A stretch of 64,000 nt of DNA from positions 248,001 to 312,000 of the forward strand of contig NZ_BSTD01000008.1 in NCBI RefSeq assembly GCF_030269325.1, read 5' to 3'. Under the pieces are notes generated by a model, which searched no databases, was not told where the DNA came from, and worked only from the letters and a program-made list of their open reading frames with translations. Made by a program: the position numbers and the translations under genes. This DNA comes from Amycolatopsis sp. NBRC 101858 (lineage in GTDB: Bacteria; Actinomycetota; Actinomycetes; Mycobacteriales; Pseudonocardiaceae). This document shows positions 50,613 through 58,563 of the stretch, in pieces (positions within the stretch are counted from its first letter, which is position 1; each line of letters begins with the position of its first letter).

Positions 50613-52549
50613 GCCACGCGGTGGTGCTCGGCGCCGGACCGGCCGGCGCGGTGACCGCGGCCGTGCTCGCCCGCGGTGGCCTGCCGGTCGTGCTGGCCGG
50701 GCGGGAGGATGCTGCCCCGCGGCACGACGTCCTGGTCGGCGGCCCGGCGCGGGAGATCCTGCGGTCGATCGGGGTGGCGGTGGACGCCTGGCCGGTGCTC
50801 CCGGTGGCGATCGCCTTCGACGCCAGGACCGTTCACGACGTGGTGGATGCCGGGTATTCCGTGGTGGATGGTGCGGTGCTGCGGGAGACACTGCGGGAGC
50901 ACGCCGTCCGGTGCGGGGCCGAATACCGCACGGCGGTGGCGGAGGTTACGCCCGGCGCCGGAGGGGTGGAAGCGCTCGGACCCGTGGTCCCGGCAGCTCC
51001 GCACATCGTCCTGGCCGGCGGCCCCGCCCACCTCGGCACCACACCGCCGTACAGCACCGGCCTCGTCTGCGCCCGGCGCTTCACCGGTCCCGTCCCCGGC
51101 GAGCGCGTCCTCCTCCACCTCCTCGCCCCGCCGGCGGACGACCGGCGCGGGAAGCCGCGCTGTGCCTGGCTCGCCCCCACCCCCGACGGCTGCACGATCG
51201 GCGCGTCCGCCCTCGGCGACGTCGATGCGGACGCCCTCCTCGACGCGGCCGTCGCGGCGCTCGCCGAGATCGAACCGCGGGTGCTGGAGTGCGTCCCGGC
51301 GGGCCCCGCGGCGGCCGGCGCGCTGCACAGCGGCTTCAGCCCCGCGTCGGCCGCGAGCCGCCGGGGGCTGCGGGTCGGCGACGCGGCCGGCCTGGTCAAC
51401 CCCTTCACCGGCGAGGGGCTGAGCAACGCCGTCCAGTCGGGACAGCTGGCCGCGCGGGCGATCCTGGCCGGGAAGAACGACCCGGCCGCCGCCCGGCGGG
51501 AGTACGAACGCCTGCTGGGGTCGGCGTTCGTCGGCTACTTCGAGACCGCGCACCACGCCGCCCGCCGGTACCACCTCGCCTGGCGCGTGCTGGCCGCCGG
51601 CGCGGGCAGCGAACGGCCGTTCTTCGCCAAGGGACGGCGAGCCGTCGTGCTGCCCGAAGGCATCTCGGCGCTCGCCGGGGCCGAACCCCTGGACCTGCCG
51701 GCCGGGGTGCGGGCTCCGCTACTGCCGTTCCTCGCGGCCTGCGACGAAGTGGCCGTGTCCTGCGTCCGCGGCGAATGGCCGTTCCTGGCCCGGATGTTCG
51801 CCGCCGGCCACGAGGACGTGCGGCTGCGGCCCGCGATCGGGTTCTTCGCGGCACTCGTGTCCGGTGGGGACGCCCCGGCCCGCGGTGCCGCGACGGTCGC
51901 GGCGGCCATCGAGCTGGCCACGCTCGGCGCGCTGGCGTTCCTCGGCCCGGCGGTCACCCCGCGCGAAGTGCGCGGCGTGGACTGGGAGTCCGCGGCGACC
52001 GTCCTCGCCGGCGACTACCTGCTGGGCCAGGCATCGCGGCTGATCACCGAGGCCGCGCCGGAGCTGGCGTGGTCCTTTTCGGACTGGCTGGGTGAACTGG
52101 CCGCGTTGCGCGCCGACGCCGTGACGACCGGTGCCGGCGCCGAGGCGGTCTTCGCGTCGCTGTTCGAGTTCCCGTTGCGGATCGGAGCGGCAATGGCCGG
52201 GGTGGCCGCGGAGCCGTTCCGGGACTACGGCGCCGCGCTGGGCCGGGCCTTCCTCCGGGGCGAGGACGTGCTCGCCCTGCGCGGCGAGCGCACCCGCCTC
52301 GACGCGACGCTTGCCGACCTGCTCGACGGCCGGATCTCGGCGTTGCCGGAGCTGCTGGCGACTCCCGGGCTGACCGCGGATTCCCTTCCGCAGCAAGCAC
52401 TTCCGACCGCCATCGAAGCGGGACGACGGGCGCGCGCCGAACTCGAGCCGGCGTGCGCAGCGGTGGACCATCCCGTCGCGCGAGAGCTGTTGCGTGCGGT
52501 GGCGGACTTCGTGACCGGTCCGGTCAGAGGATCGGCAGCGTCGGGCTGA
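50609..52549 (+). CDS. Geranylgeranyl-reductase-like flavoprotein fused to a degenerate prenyl-synthase-like domain
   Basis: A 646-residue fusion with a TTG start overlapping the preceding stop. Residues 1-340 form an FAD-dependent reductase: GAGPAG (8-13) and RVGDAAGLVNPFTGEGLSNA. Residues 385-640 resemble a trans-prenyl synthase (RPAIGFFAALVSGGDAPARG; TVLAGDYLLGQASRLITEA; LGRAFLRGEDVLAL) but lack both DDxxD motifs, so this part is probably inactive and structural. It may pair with the active synthase at 49692 and saturate its product. I know no common family with this order. Its 3' end overlaps the convergent secreted-protein gene by 26 bp. Confidence 0.78.
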   Translation: MSHAVVLGAGPAGAVTAAVLARGGLPVVLAGREDAAPRHDVLVGGPAREILRSIGVAVDAWPVLPVAIAFDARTVHDVVDAGYSVVDGAVLRETLREHAVRCGAEYRTAVAEVTPGAGGVEALGPVVPAAPHIVLAGGPAHLGTTPPYSTGLVCARRFTGPVPGERVLLHLLAPPADDRRGKPRCAWLAPTPDGCTIGASALGDVDADALLDAAVAALAEIEPRVLECVPAGPAAAGALHSGFSPASAASRRGLRVGDAAGLVNPFTGEGLSNAVQSGQLAARAILAGKNDPAAARREYERLLGSAFVGYFETAHHAARRYHLAWRVLAAGAGSERPFFAKGRRAVVLPEGISALAGAEPLDLPAGVRAPLLPFLAACDEVAVSCVRGEWPFLARMFAAGHEDVRLRPAIGFFAALVSGGDAPARGAATVAAAIELATLGALAFLGPAVTPREVRGVDWESAATVLAGDYLLGQASRLITEAAPELAWSFSDWLGELAALRADAVTTGAGAEAVFASLFEFPLRIGAAMAGVAAEPFRDYGAALGRAFLRGEDVLALRGERTRLDATLADLLDGRISALPELLATPGLTADSLPQQALPTAIEAGRRARAELEPACAAVDHPVARELLRAVADFVTGPVRGSAASG

Positions 52550-53096
52550 AGGTCCCGATCTGACCGGCGCTCAGCGTGCAGGCCATGGTCCAGTTCGTCC
52601 ACGTGTTGTTCGACGCCTTGTGGAACTGGAGGGCGAACGAGGCCGGCGAGCCGGTGCTGAACGTGATCGTTCCCGCCGCACCGGCGACGAACGACTGGCT
52701 CGCGCCGAAGAACGGGATCGTCGCCGGCATGCCCCAGGTGGTCGTCGGGACCGTGCCGCCGGTGCCACCGGCGGGCGTCGCGTTCGTTGCGGTGACGGGG
52801 ATCGCGCCGCTGCCGCGGACACTGTCGTAACCGATGGCGATCAGCAGCGAACGAGTGGCGGTGGACAGCGCGAGACTGCCGGAAATCCCGGTGATGGTGA
52901 ACGTCGCGCCGGGCGCGACCGTGCTCGGCCCGTCGAACGTCTCGGTGACCGGAGTCGCCTGCGCCGAGATGCCGGGGAAGGTGCAGCGGTACCCGACCGG
53001 TCCCGCGTTGTACGTCGTGAGCGCGGCCGCCGGCCCGGCGACCGCGACGAGGGCGGCCACCGCCGCCGGAACGAGGATCAGGAGACGACGGAACAC
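52524..53096 (-). CDS. Secreted DUF6801-like protein
   Basis: A 190-residue protein: signal peptide (1-25, AAA end), then a beta-rich domain beginning YRCTFPGI. The end carries ALQFHKASNNTWTNWTMACT, nearly identical to the tail of the protein at 54650. Cys pairs (YRC, MAC) may form a disulfide. Function is unknown; it is secreted and probably surface-exposed. It converges on the reductase fusion with a 26-bp overlap. Confidence 0.72.
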   Translation of the reverse strand: MFRRLLILVPAAVAALVAVAGPAAALTTYNAGPVGYRCTFPGISAQATPVTETFDGPSTVAPGATFTITGISGSLALSTATRSLLIAIGYDSVRGSGAIPVTATNATPAGGTGGTVPTTTWGMPATIPFFGASQSFVAGAAGTITFSTGSPASFALQFHKASNNTWTNWTMACTLSAGQIGTFSPTLPIL

Positions 53097-53138
53097 GGTC
53101 CCTCCACTTCGGATCTTCGGATCGTCGGGCTGAAGGCG

Positions 53139-54560
53139 TCAGCGGCTCTGGCGGAAGACCTCCGCGGGGACCGGCACGACCGGCGGGCAGTTGCGGTGGT
53201 CGGTCTCCATGCACAGCTGGATCAACGACAGGCGCGCCGAGGCCTGGTTGCCGGGGCCGGAGTTCTGGCCGGTGAACAGCGAGCTCAGCTTCTCCGCCGC
53301 GCCGCAGTTCTTGAACGGCGGCAGCGTGAAACCGCGGAACTTGGGGTCGGGGTTGTCCGGGTCGGTGCCGATGAGACCGCCCAGGAACGGGTCGTACTCG
53401 CCGATCATGTCGATCGACATCGGGGTCGCCGAGACGCAGTCCGGACCGGCGTCCAGTGGCACCCCGTTGACCTTGACATCGCTCAGCCGGGAGACCACGT
53501 CGAGGTGGTTGCGCAGGATCCCGTCGAACAGGGTCCCGAACGAGTGGATCATCTTGCCGGTCCGGTAGTCGGCAGGCAGGAACTCGACGGTCGCGCTGAT
53601 CGGCAGGAAGCCGTAACCCAGATAGGAGACCGTCACCGGGGTGAAGCCGACCTCGCCGGTGATCTCACTCCTGAGCGGGAACCCGTTCACGTCGGTGATC
53701 CGGAACCAGACGCCGTTGACCAGCGCGGCCGGTGCACTGTGGATGACGCTGCCGGTCTTGGTGATCGTGGCCGTGTTGTCGATCTGGTTCGGCTGCAGCG
53801 GCAGCACCAGCGTGACGTTGTCGTCGGGCGGTGGCTCGTCGTCCAGCAGCGAGTGCTTCTGGGAGCCGTTCGGCCGCGGTGCGGGGGTGGCCTTCTTCTG
53901 CGGCGTGGGTTTCCCGGCCGGCGGCGCGGTGGCGGCGAGGACGGCGACCGAGCCGAAGGAGAGGTCCTGCCCGGCGTCGGGGGTGCAGGCCACCTGCTCG
54001 GCGGACTGGTTCGCCGGCGCGCCCGTGGGACCGATGGCGAGTTTCGGTGCGCTCAGCCGGATGCGGAGCACGCCCGCGGCGGACGGCGAGAACGCCGCCA
54101 GCTTCCCCTTGGCCACCAGGGGGACGTCCCCTTCGGCAGGCAGCGGGGTCGCGGCGATGGTCAGCGGGACGGCGAGGGTGTCCTTGACCTTGCCCTGCTC
54201 CAGCAGCAGCTGGAAGGTCAGCCCGCCTTCGAGCGTGCTGCCCGCACCGAGCAGCTGCTGCGCGGCCGCGCGGGGCAGCGAGAACGACACGGCCAGTCCG
54301 TCGATCGTCGCGGGCCGGCCCGTGGTCATCGAGGCGGGCAGCGTGGCCGCGGTGGTCACGTCGAGCTTCAGCGGCCCGACCGGGTCGGCGAAGGGACACG
54401 ACGCCGTGATCGTCTTGGTGATGTCACGGCCGCCCGCTCCCGCGTCCGGGGCCGGGGCGCCGGGAGCGGCGGACCCGGTCCCGGTGAACGCGCCGGTGAC
54501 CACCGACACCGCGCACGCCAGCGCGAGCGCGCCTCGGGTCGCTGTCCGCCGAGCTGGCAT
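53139..54560 (-). CDS. Secreted protein with DUF6801-like domain and Pro-rich linker
   Basis: A 473-residue protein: signal peptide (1-31), an N-terminal beta-sandwich similar to DUF6801 (about 48-205; ASCPFADPVGPLKLDVTTAA ... AEQVACTPDAG with terminal cysteines), a Pro/Lys/Thr linker (213-247; ATAPPAGKPTPQKKATPAP) and a C-terminal beta-rich domain (255-470) ending in a Cys-containing segment (LCMETDHRNCPPVVPVPAE). The function is not recognised; architecture suggests an adhesin-like or wall-exposed protein. Confidence 0.72.
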   Translation of the reverse strand: MPARRTATRGALALACAVSVVTGAFTGTGSAAPGAPAPDAGAGGRDITKTITASCPFADPVGPLKLDVTTAATLPASMTTGRPATIDGLAVSFSLPRAAAQQLLGAGSTLEGGLTFQLLLEQGKVKDTLAVPLTIAATPLPAEGDVPLVAKGKLAAFSPSAAGVLRIRLSAPKLAIGPTGAPANQSAEQVACTPDAGQDLSFGSVAVLAATAPPAGKPTPQKKATPAPRPNGSQKHSLLDDEPPPDDNVTLVLPLQPNQIDNTATITKTGSVIHSAPAALVNGVWFRITDVNGFPLRSEITGEVGFTPVTVSYLGYGFLPISATVEFLPADYRTGKMIHSFGTLFDGILRNHLDVVSRLSDVKVNGVPLDAGPDCVSATPMSIDMIGEYDPFLGGLIGTDPDNPDPKFRGFTLPPFKNCGAAEKLSSLFTGQNSGPGNQASARLSLIQLCMETDHRNCPPVVPVPAEVFRQSR

Positions 54561-54594
54561 GTCGTGCTCCTGTCCGTGCGACTGGGGGAACGGG

Positions 54595-54630
54595 CCGCGG
54601 GGATGGCCGGTGCACCGGCCATCCCCGCGG
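54595..54630. terminator. Perfect 36-bp palindrome (terminator hairpin)
   Basis: Arms 54595-54610 and 54615-54630 (CCGCGGGGATGGCCGG and its complement) flank TGCA. It lies 20 bp past the stop of the minus-strand gene 54650-55267, before the next gene's ribosome-binding site. It has no U-tract, as is common for actinobacterial terminators. Confidence 0.8.
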
Positions 54631-54649
54631 TCTTGCTACACCCCGCCGA

Positions 54650-55267
54650 TCACGTGATGGTGAAGGTCGGCGAGAACGCCAGGTTCTGCACCGGGCTGGT
54701 CTTCGGCGTGCAGGTCATGTTCCAGTTCGCCCAGGTGTTGTTGGACGCCTTGTGGAACTGCAGGGCCGCGGTGATCGGCGTGCCGAGCGACAGCGTGTCC
54801 GTGCCCGCGGTCGCCGGGGCCGTGTAGGTCGGGATCGACGAGGTCGCCACCTGGTTGATGTTGACCGTGATCGAGCCGCCCGCCGGGTAGATCACCTCGG
54901 GGATGTTGAGCCCGGACGCGGGCCCGGAGACCGAGCCGCGGGCCGCGGTGACCGGCACCGTCGCCGTGCCGCGGATGCCGTCGTAGCCGACCGCGGTCAG
55001 CAGCGAGTGGACCGCGGCCGAGATCGTCGCGGTGCCCCCGACCGCCGTCGGCACGGCCGTGCCGCCGGCCGCGATCGAGTCCGGCCCGGTGAGGGTCGCG
55101 GTGATCCCGACGTCCTGCTGCGGGATGCCCGGGAACGTGCACCGGTACGTGGCGGCCGCGTTGTACGGTTGATCGGCCGACGCCACGCCGGCGAAGACCA
55201 TGCCGAGCGCGCTGACGGCCGCGGCGGTCGTGACCGCCTTGAGGGACAGGTTCTTGAGTCGGGTCAT
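54650..55267 (-). CDS. Secreted DUF6801-like protein
   Basis: A 205-residue protein: signal peptide (residues 1-32, ASA end), then a beta-sandwich beginning YRCTFPGIPQQDVG, with a repetitive Thr/Val/Ala core. The tail ALQFHKASNNTWANWNMTCT matches the protein at 52524. ATG 55267 is chosen because AAGGAGA lies 9 nt upstream, whereas the TTG at 55276 directly abuts it. A palindrome terminates the gene. Function unknown. Confidence 0.75.
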   Translation of the reverse strand: MTRLKNLSLKAVTTAAAVSALGMVFAGVASADQPYNAAATYRCTFPGIPQQDVGITATLTGPDSIAAGGTAVPTAVGGTATISAAVHSLLTAVGYDGIRGTATVPVTAARGSVSGPASGLNIPEVIYPAGGSITVNINQVATSSIPTYTAPATAGTDTLSLGTPITAALQFHKASNNTWANWNMTCTPKTSPVQNLAFSPTFTIT

Positions 55268-55627
55268 GACTGTCAATCTCCTTCGATCATCCAGTTGACG
55301 TCTCGACGGGCGCTGCCCAAGCGCCCCGCGGGCCGAAGCGGCACCGCGAATTCCCCCGGTGTTTCCCTGGTGCAGCCGGAACCCTCGCGAGGTGGCTGTG
55401 AGAAATAAGGTTACTCGTGAGTCGGTTGCGCAACAAGGATGTCATCCGGCCGGTTTTCACGGCCACCCCCGAGAGTGCTTTCTTGTCAGCGCCGGAGTAG
55501 TCGCCGGACGATGTTGGTGCGGTTTTGACAAATACTCCGGGGGGTCCCGATCGGCAGTTGTGCGGGTTACTATCGATACCACGCGCGCAGCGTGCCCGCG
55601 AGAATCGATTCAGCGAAAGAGGACGCC
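55268..55627. other. 360-bp divergent intergenic region
   Basis: No gene seen. It contains a good minus-strand promoter (55408-55436) for the DUF6801-like gene with a leader of about 130 nt, and on the plus strand TTGACA (55525-55530) and TACTAT (55568-55573), whose spacing is not canonical. The leader has no recognisable riboswitch fold by eye. Confidence 0.55.
55408..55436 (-). promoter_or_regulatory. Putative promoter of the DUF6801-like gene
   Basis: On the minus strand TTGTTG (55431-55436) and TAACCT (55408-55413) are separated by 17 bp. Transcription would start near 55401, leaving a leader of about 130 nt before the ATG at 55267. Confidence 0.5.
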
Positions 55628-56575
55628 GTGGGTCCCCGTTTCCGCAGTGCCCCCCGCCGGGCTTCCGTGCTGCTCGCCGTCACCCTGGTCACCGTTCCGG
55701 TGGTGTCGGGCGCGGCCGCCTCCGCACAGGCGCCGAGCGTCGGCGGCGTGGTCGAATGGGGGTTCTCGAACTACATCCTGGGGCCGCCCCCGGAAGCGTC
55801 CGAAGGCGTCGGCGCGGTCTCCATGGGCGGGATGGACGCCATGGGCCTCAAGGCGGGCCAGGTCCTGGTGTGGGGCGACAACAACTTCGGCCAGACGGAG
55901 GTGCCGGAGGCGGCGATGTCCGGCGTCAGCGCGATCGCCGCCGGCTGGGGGCACGAGCTCGCGCTGAAGAACGGCGGCGTCCTGGCCTGGGGAAACGATT
56001 GGTACGGCCAGACGCAGGTGCCTGCCGACGCGAAGTCCGGTGTGGTCGCCATCTCGACCAGCGCGATGCACAACCTCGCGCTCAAGGCGGGTGGGCGCGT
56101 GATCGCCTGGGGCCTGCGCTCGGACGTCCCGGCCGCGGCGACGTCCGGCGTCACCGCGATTTCCGCCGGGGGCGACCACAGCCTGGCGATCAAGAACGGC
56201 GGGGTGCTCGCCTGGGGCGCCGACGAGCACGGCCAGACCGACGTGCCTGCCGACGCGAAGTCGGGCGTCACCGCGGTTTCCGCCGGTCACCAGCACAGTC
56301 TCGCGCTCAAGGACGGCCGGGTGCTCGCCTGGGGCCGCAACGACGACCACCAGATCGAGGTCCCGGACGCCGCGCTGTCGGACGTCGTCGCGATCGACGC
56401 CGGGTGGACCTTCAACTACGCGCTCAAGAGCAACGGTGACTTCGTCGCCTGGGGCTCCAACGACGTGACCGAAAGCGACCCGTCGAGCTGGGGGGTCTGC
56501 GGGCCGTTCCTGACCGTCTCCGCGGGCGACCGGTTCGTCGTCGCGCTGAAGGAAGATCCCGCCGCACCCTGCTGA
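55628..56575 (+). CDS. Secreted RCC1-repeat beta-propeller protein
   Basis: A 315-residue protein: signal peptide (about 1-36), then six or so RCC1-type repeats of about 40 residues with the core SGVxAISAGxxHSLALKxGxVLAWG and GQTxVP, expected to fold into a propeller. The GTG start (55628) is preceded by AGAGGA. Eukaryotic RCC1 is a Ran exchange factor, but secreted bacterial copies are probably protein- or glycan-binding. It is flanked by unrelated secreted proteins and ends at a palindromic terminator. Confidence 0.83.
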   Translation: MGPRFRSAPRRASVLLAVTLVTVPVVSGAAASAQAPSVGGVVEWGFSNYILGPPPEASEGVGAVSMGGMDAMGLKAGQVLVWGDNNFGQTEVPEAAMSGVSAIAAGWGHELALKNGGVLAWGNDWYGQTQVPADAKSGVVAISTSAMHNLALKAGGRVIAWGLRSDVPAAATSGVTAISAGGDHSLAIKNGGVLAWGADEHGQTDVPADAKSGVTAVSAGHQHSLALKDGRVLAWGRNDDHQIEVPDAALSDVVAIDAGWTFNYALKSNGDFVAWGSNDVTESDPSSWGVCGPFLTVSAGDRFVVALKEDPAAPC

Positions 56576-56587
56576 CCAGGCACGAAA

Positions 56588-56617
56588 AGAGGGGCGCACC
56601 GGCCGGTGCGCCCCTCT
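56588..56617. terminator. Perfect 30-bp palindrome (bidirectional terminator)
   Basis: AGAGGGGCGCACCGG (56588-56602) is the exact reverse complement of 56603-56617. It lies 13 bp after the RCC1-gene stop and 15 bp before the stop of the convergent gene at 56632, so it can serve both. Confidence 0.83.
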
Positions 56618-56631
56618 CGTCGTGCCCCGGC

Positions 56632-57300
56632 TCAGCCTTCGGTCTTGGCCGCCAGGTCCAGCGAAATCGTGTTGCCCGGCCCGGAGATCAGCGCGCCCAG
56701 CGCCAGGTCGGCGATGAAGCAGTTCTTGAACTCCGGGATGGTGTACGTGCCCGTGACGGTGATCTTCGGGCCGAAGATGTCGACGTCCTTGGCACTCAGG
56801 TCGAGGTCGAGCGGCTTGCTCGCCTTGCAGCTGCCCGGCACCGTCGGGATCGGGATGACCGGCACGATCAGGCCGGCCCAGATGTCGTAGATCTCCATGT
56901 TGGCCTGGGCGTGCGTGGTCAGCGTGGCGTCCGCGATGGTGCCGGTGGCCGGGCCGGTCGGGGTGATCTTGACCTTCGCCTTGATCCGGAAGATGCCCGA
57001 CACCAGCGAGATGTCGGCCTGCGACGGCGGCAGGCTCAGGTTGGCCCGCAGGCCGACCGAGCCGGTCTGGTCGTCGATGATCAGCGCACCGTCGAGGGTG
57101 CCGGGGCCCAGTGCCATCGAGCCGCCGGTCTTCTTCACCACGGTGCTGCCGGTGACCGTGTAGCCCACCGGGATCTCGACCACGTCGGCCGACGCGGGCA
57201 CGGCGGTGACGACGCTCAGCGCGACGCCGGCGACCGCCGTGACCGCGGCCGCGCGTGCCCATTTCCGGCCGTTCTTCCGAGTGCGCGACAAAACAGGCAT
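56632..57300 (-). CDS. Secreted protein of unknown function
   Basis: A 222-residue protein: signal peptide (1-38, ASA end), then an all-beta domain of alternating hydrophobic strands (GSMALGPGTLDGALIID; ADISLVSGIFRIKAKVKI; ANMEIYDIWAGLIVPVIPIP). It has two cysteines (GSCKAS, KNCFIA). The family is not recognised. It lies 40 bp upstream of the 3' end of the mce operon on the same strand but has its own spacing, so it may be separate. Confidence 0.65.
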   Translation of the reverse strand: MPVLSRTRKNGRKWARAAAVTAVAGVALSVVTAVPASADVVEIPVGYTVTGSTVVKKTGGSMALGPGTLDGALIIDDQTGSVGLRANLSLPPSQADISLVSGIFRIKAKVKITPTGPATGTIADATLTTHAQANMEIYDIWAGLIVPVIPIPTVPGSCKASKPLDLDLSAKDVDIFGPKITVTGTYTIPEFKNCFIADLALGALISGPGNTISLDLAAKTEG

Positions 57301-57340
57301 GCCAACTCTCCTTCGAATTGTGCAGCGGTGGAAAACGGGG

Positions 57341-57949
57341 TCAGCGGGGGGTCAACCCGGTAATTTTCCAGGCATTGCCCTCACGTTCCGCGGTCACCGA
57401 AAGCTGGGCGGCCGCGGAACTGCTGGAATTGTTGTCGGCGCGCGTGGCGGCTTGGTCCAGGAACACGAGGAGCCGGGCATGCCCTTCGCGGAGATCCTGC
57501 ACCGCGGATGACGTCACCCGCGTCGTCAGCACCAGTTTCTGGGCCGGTGCCTTTTCCTTCACCTGGGCGAACAGCCGGTCGTAGGTGGTGAGTGCGTCGC
57601 CGCGCAGGACGTCCCGCGCGGCCTGTTCCGTGATCTCGGTCTTGTCGTAGGAGTAGGAGAAGATCCGGTTGAGCGCCAGCGTCACCGCCGACGTGACGTC
57701 GGCGGTCGCCCCGACGTCGGTGAGTGCGTGGTTGGCCGCGGCCGGATCGTCCGCCGCCGAGCGCGCCGCCAGCGTGAACAGCACACCGGCGGCCGCCAGC
57801 AGTACCGAGACGACGACCAGCAGCGGCAGCAGGAGCGGCCGGCGCCGAGGCGGTTCGGCCACTTCGTCGGAGGAGGCGGGGACGTCGTCGTCGGAGGAGG
57901 CCGTCACTTCGGCCTCTTCCTCAGCTGTCGGCAGCGCGTCGGTGCTCAT
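57341..57949 (-). CDS. Mce-associated membrane protein
   Basis: A 202-residue protein: acidic cytosolic N-terminus (SSDDDVPASSDE), one membrane segment (about 41-60), then an extracytosolic NTF2-like domain (TYDRLFAQVKEKAPAQK; SAVQDLREGHARLLVFLDQ; WKITGLTPR). This is the usual layout of Mce-associated (Mam/Tcr-like) proteins at the end of mce operons, which stabilise the lipid importer. Its start overlaps the previous gene (ATGA). Confidence 0.82.
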   Translation of the reverse strand: MSTDALPTAEEEAEVTASSDDDVPASSDEVAEPPRRRPLLLPLLVVVSVLLAAAGVLFTLAARSAADDPAAANHALTDVGATADVTSAVTLALNRIFSYSYDKTEITEQAARDVLRGDALTTYDRLFAQVKEKAPAQKLVLTTRVTSSAVQDLREGHARLLVFLDQAATRADNNSSSSAAAQLSVTAEREGNAWKITGLTPR

Positions 57950-58563
57950 CTCGCCCCCACCGGCAGCTCGTCGAGGGCGCTGAGCTTCCAGCCGCCGTCG
58001 GTCCGGGTCAGTCCCGCGGCGAACCGGTTGCGCTTGGTCGCCGGCGCGACCCCTTCCTTCAGCGCGGTGATCTCCACCGAGGCCAGCAGCTTGGCGGTGC
58101 CCGCGTGCTCGTCGAGCTCGCTCAGCGCCGCGTCCAGCACCTTGCCGGTGGACACCGTCGCGTCCTGGGTGAGGGTCTTCTTCGTGGCTTCGTCGGTGTG
58201 GGCCAGCCGGTCGTGCAGCGGCCCGGTCGACGCGTCGAGCCACTGCGCGAGCCCCTGATCGAGCTGGTGGTAGTCGAGGGTGCACAGCAGCGCGACCAGC
58301 TGGCGGCCGCTGGAGAGCGCTTCGTCGCGGGCGGTCCCGTAGGTCAGCGTTTCGCTGTGCGCCGTGCGGTACCAGCCGATCCCCGCCCAGGCCGCGAAGG
58401 CCGCGGTGACGACCACGGCCGCGACCGCGGCCCGCAACCGCCACTTCCTGTGCCTTTTGTGACCGATCCGACCACAGTCACGGCCGAATGGCTGCGTGGC
58501 AACGGTTACGTGCCGCGGGGCGGTCGGCCTGCTTTTGGCCGGATCGGTCACTTTCCCAGCCAC
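57946..58563 (-). CDS. Mce-associated membrane protein
   Basis: A 205-residue protein with a basic cytosolic N-terminus (RIGHKRHRKWRLR), one membrane segment (about 44-65) and an extracytosolic domain related to the next protein (QLDQGLAQWLDASTGPLHDR; DGGWKLSALDEL). It overlaps the mceF-like gene by 16 bp and the following Mce-associated gene by 4 bp. GTG 58563 is the first start; later GTGs are possible. Confidence 0.78.
   Translation of the reverse strand: MAGKVTDPAKSRPTAPRHVTVATQPFGRDCGRIGHKRHRKWRLRAAVAAVVVTAAFAAWAGIGWYRTAHSETLTYGTARDEALSSGRQLVALLCTLDYHQLDQGLAQWLDASTGPLHDRLAHTDEATKKTLTQDATVSTGKVLDAALSELDEHAGTAKLLASVEITALKEGVAPATKRNRFAAGLTRTDGGWKLSALDELPVGAR

Noticed and set aside
49692-52549. 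A complete terpene biosynthetic gene cluster
   Set aside because: There is only a prenyl synthase and a reductase fusion; no cyclase, oxygenase or transporter lies nearby.
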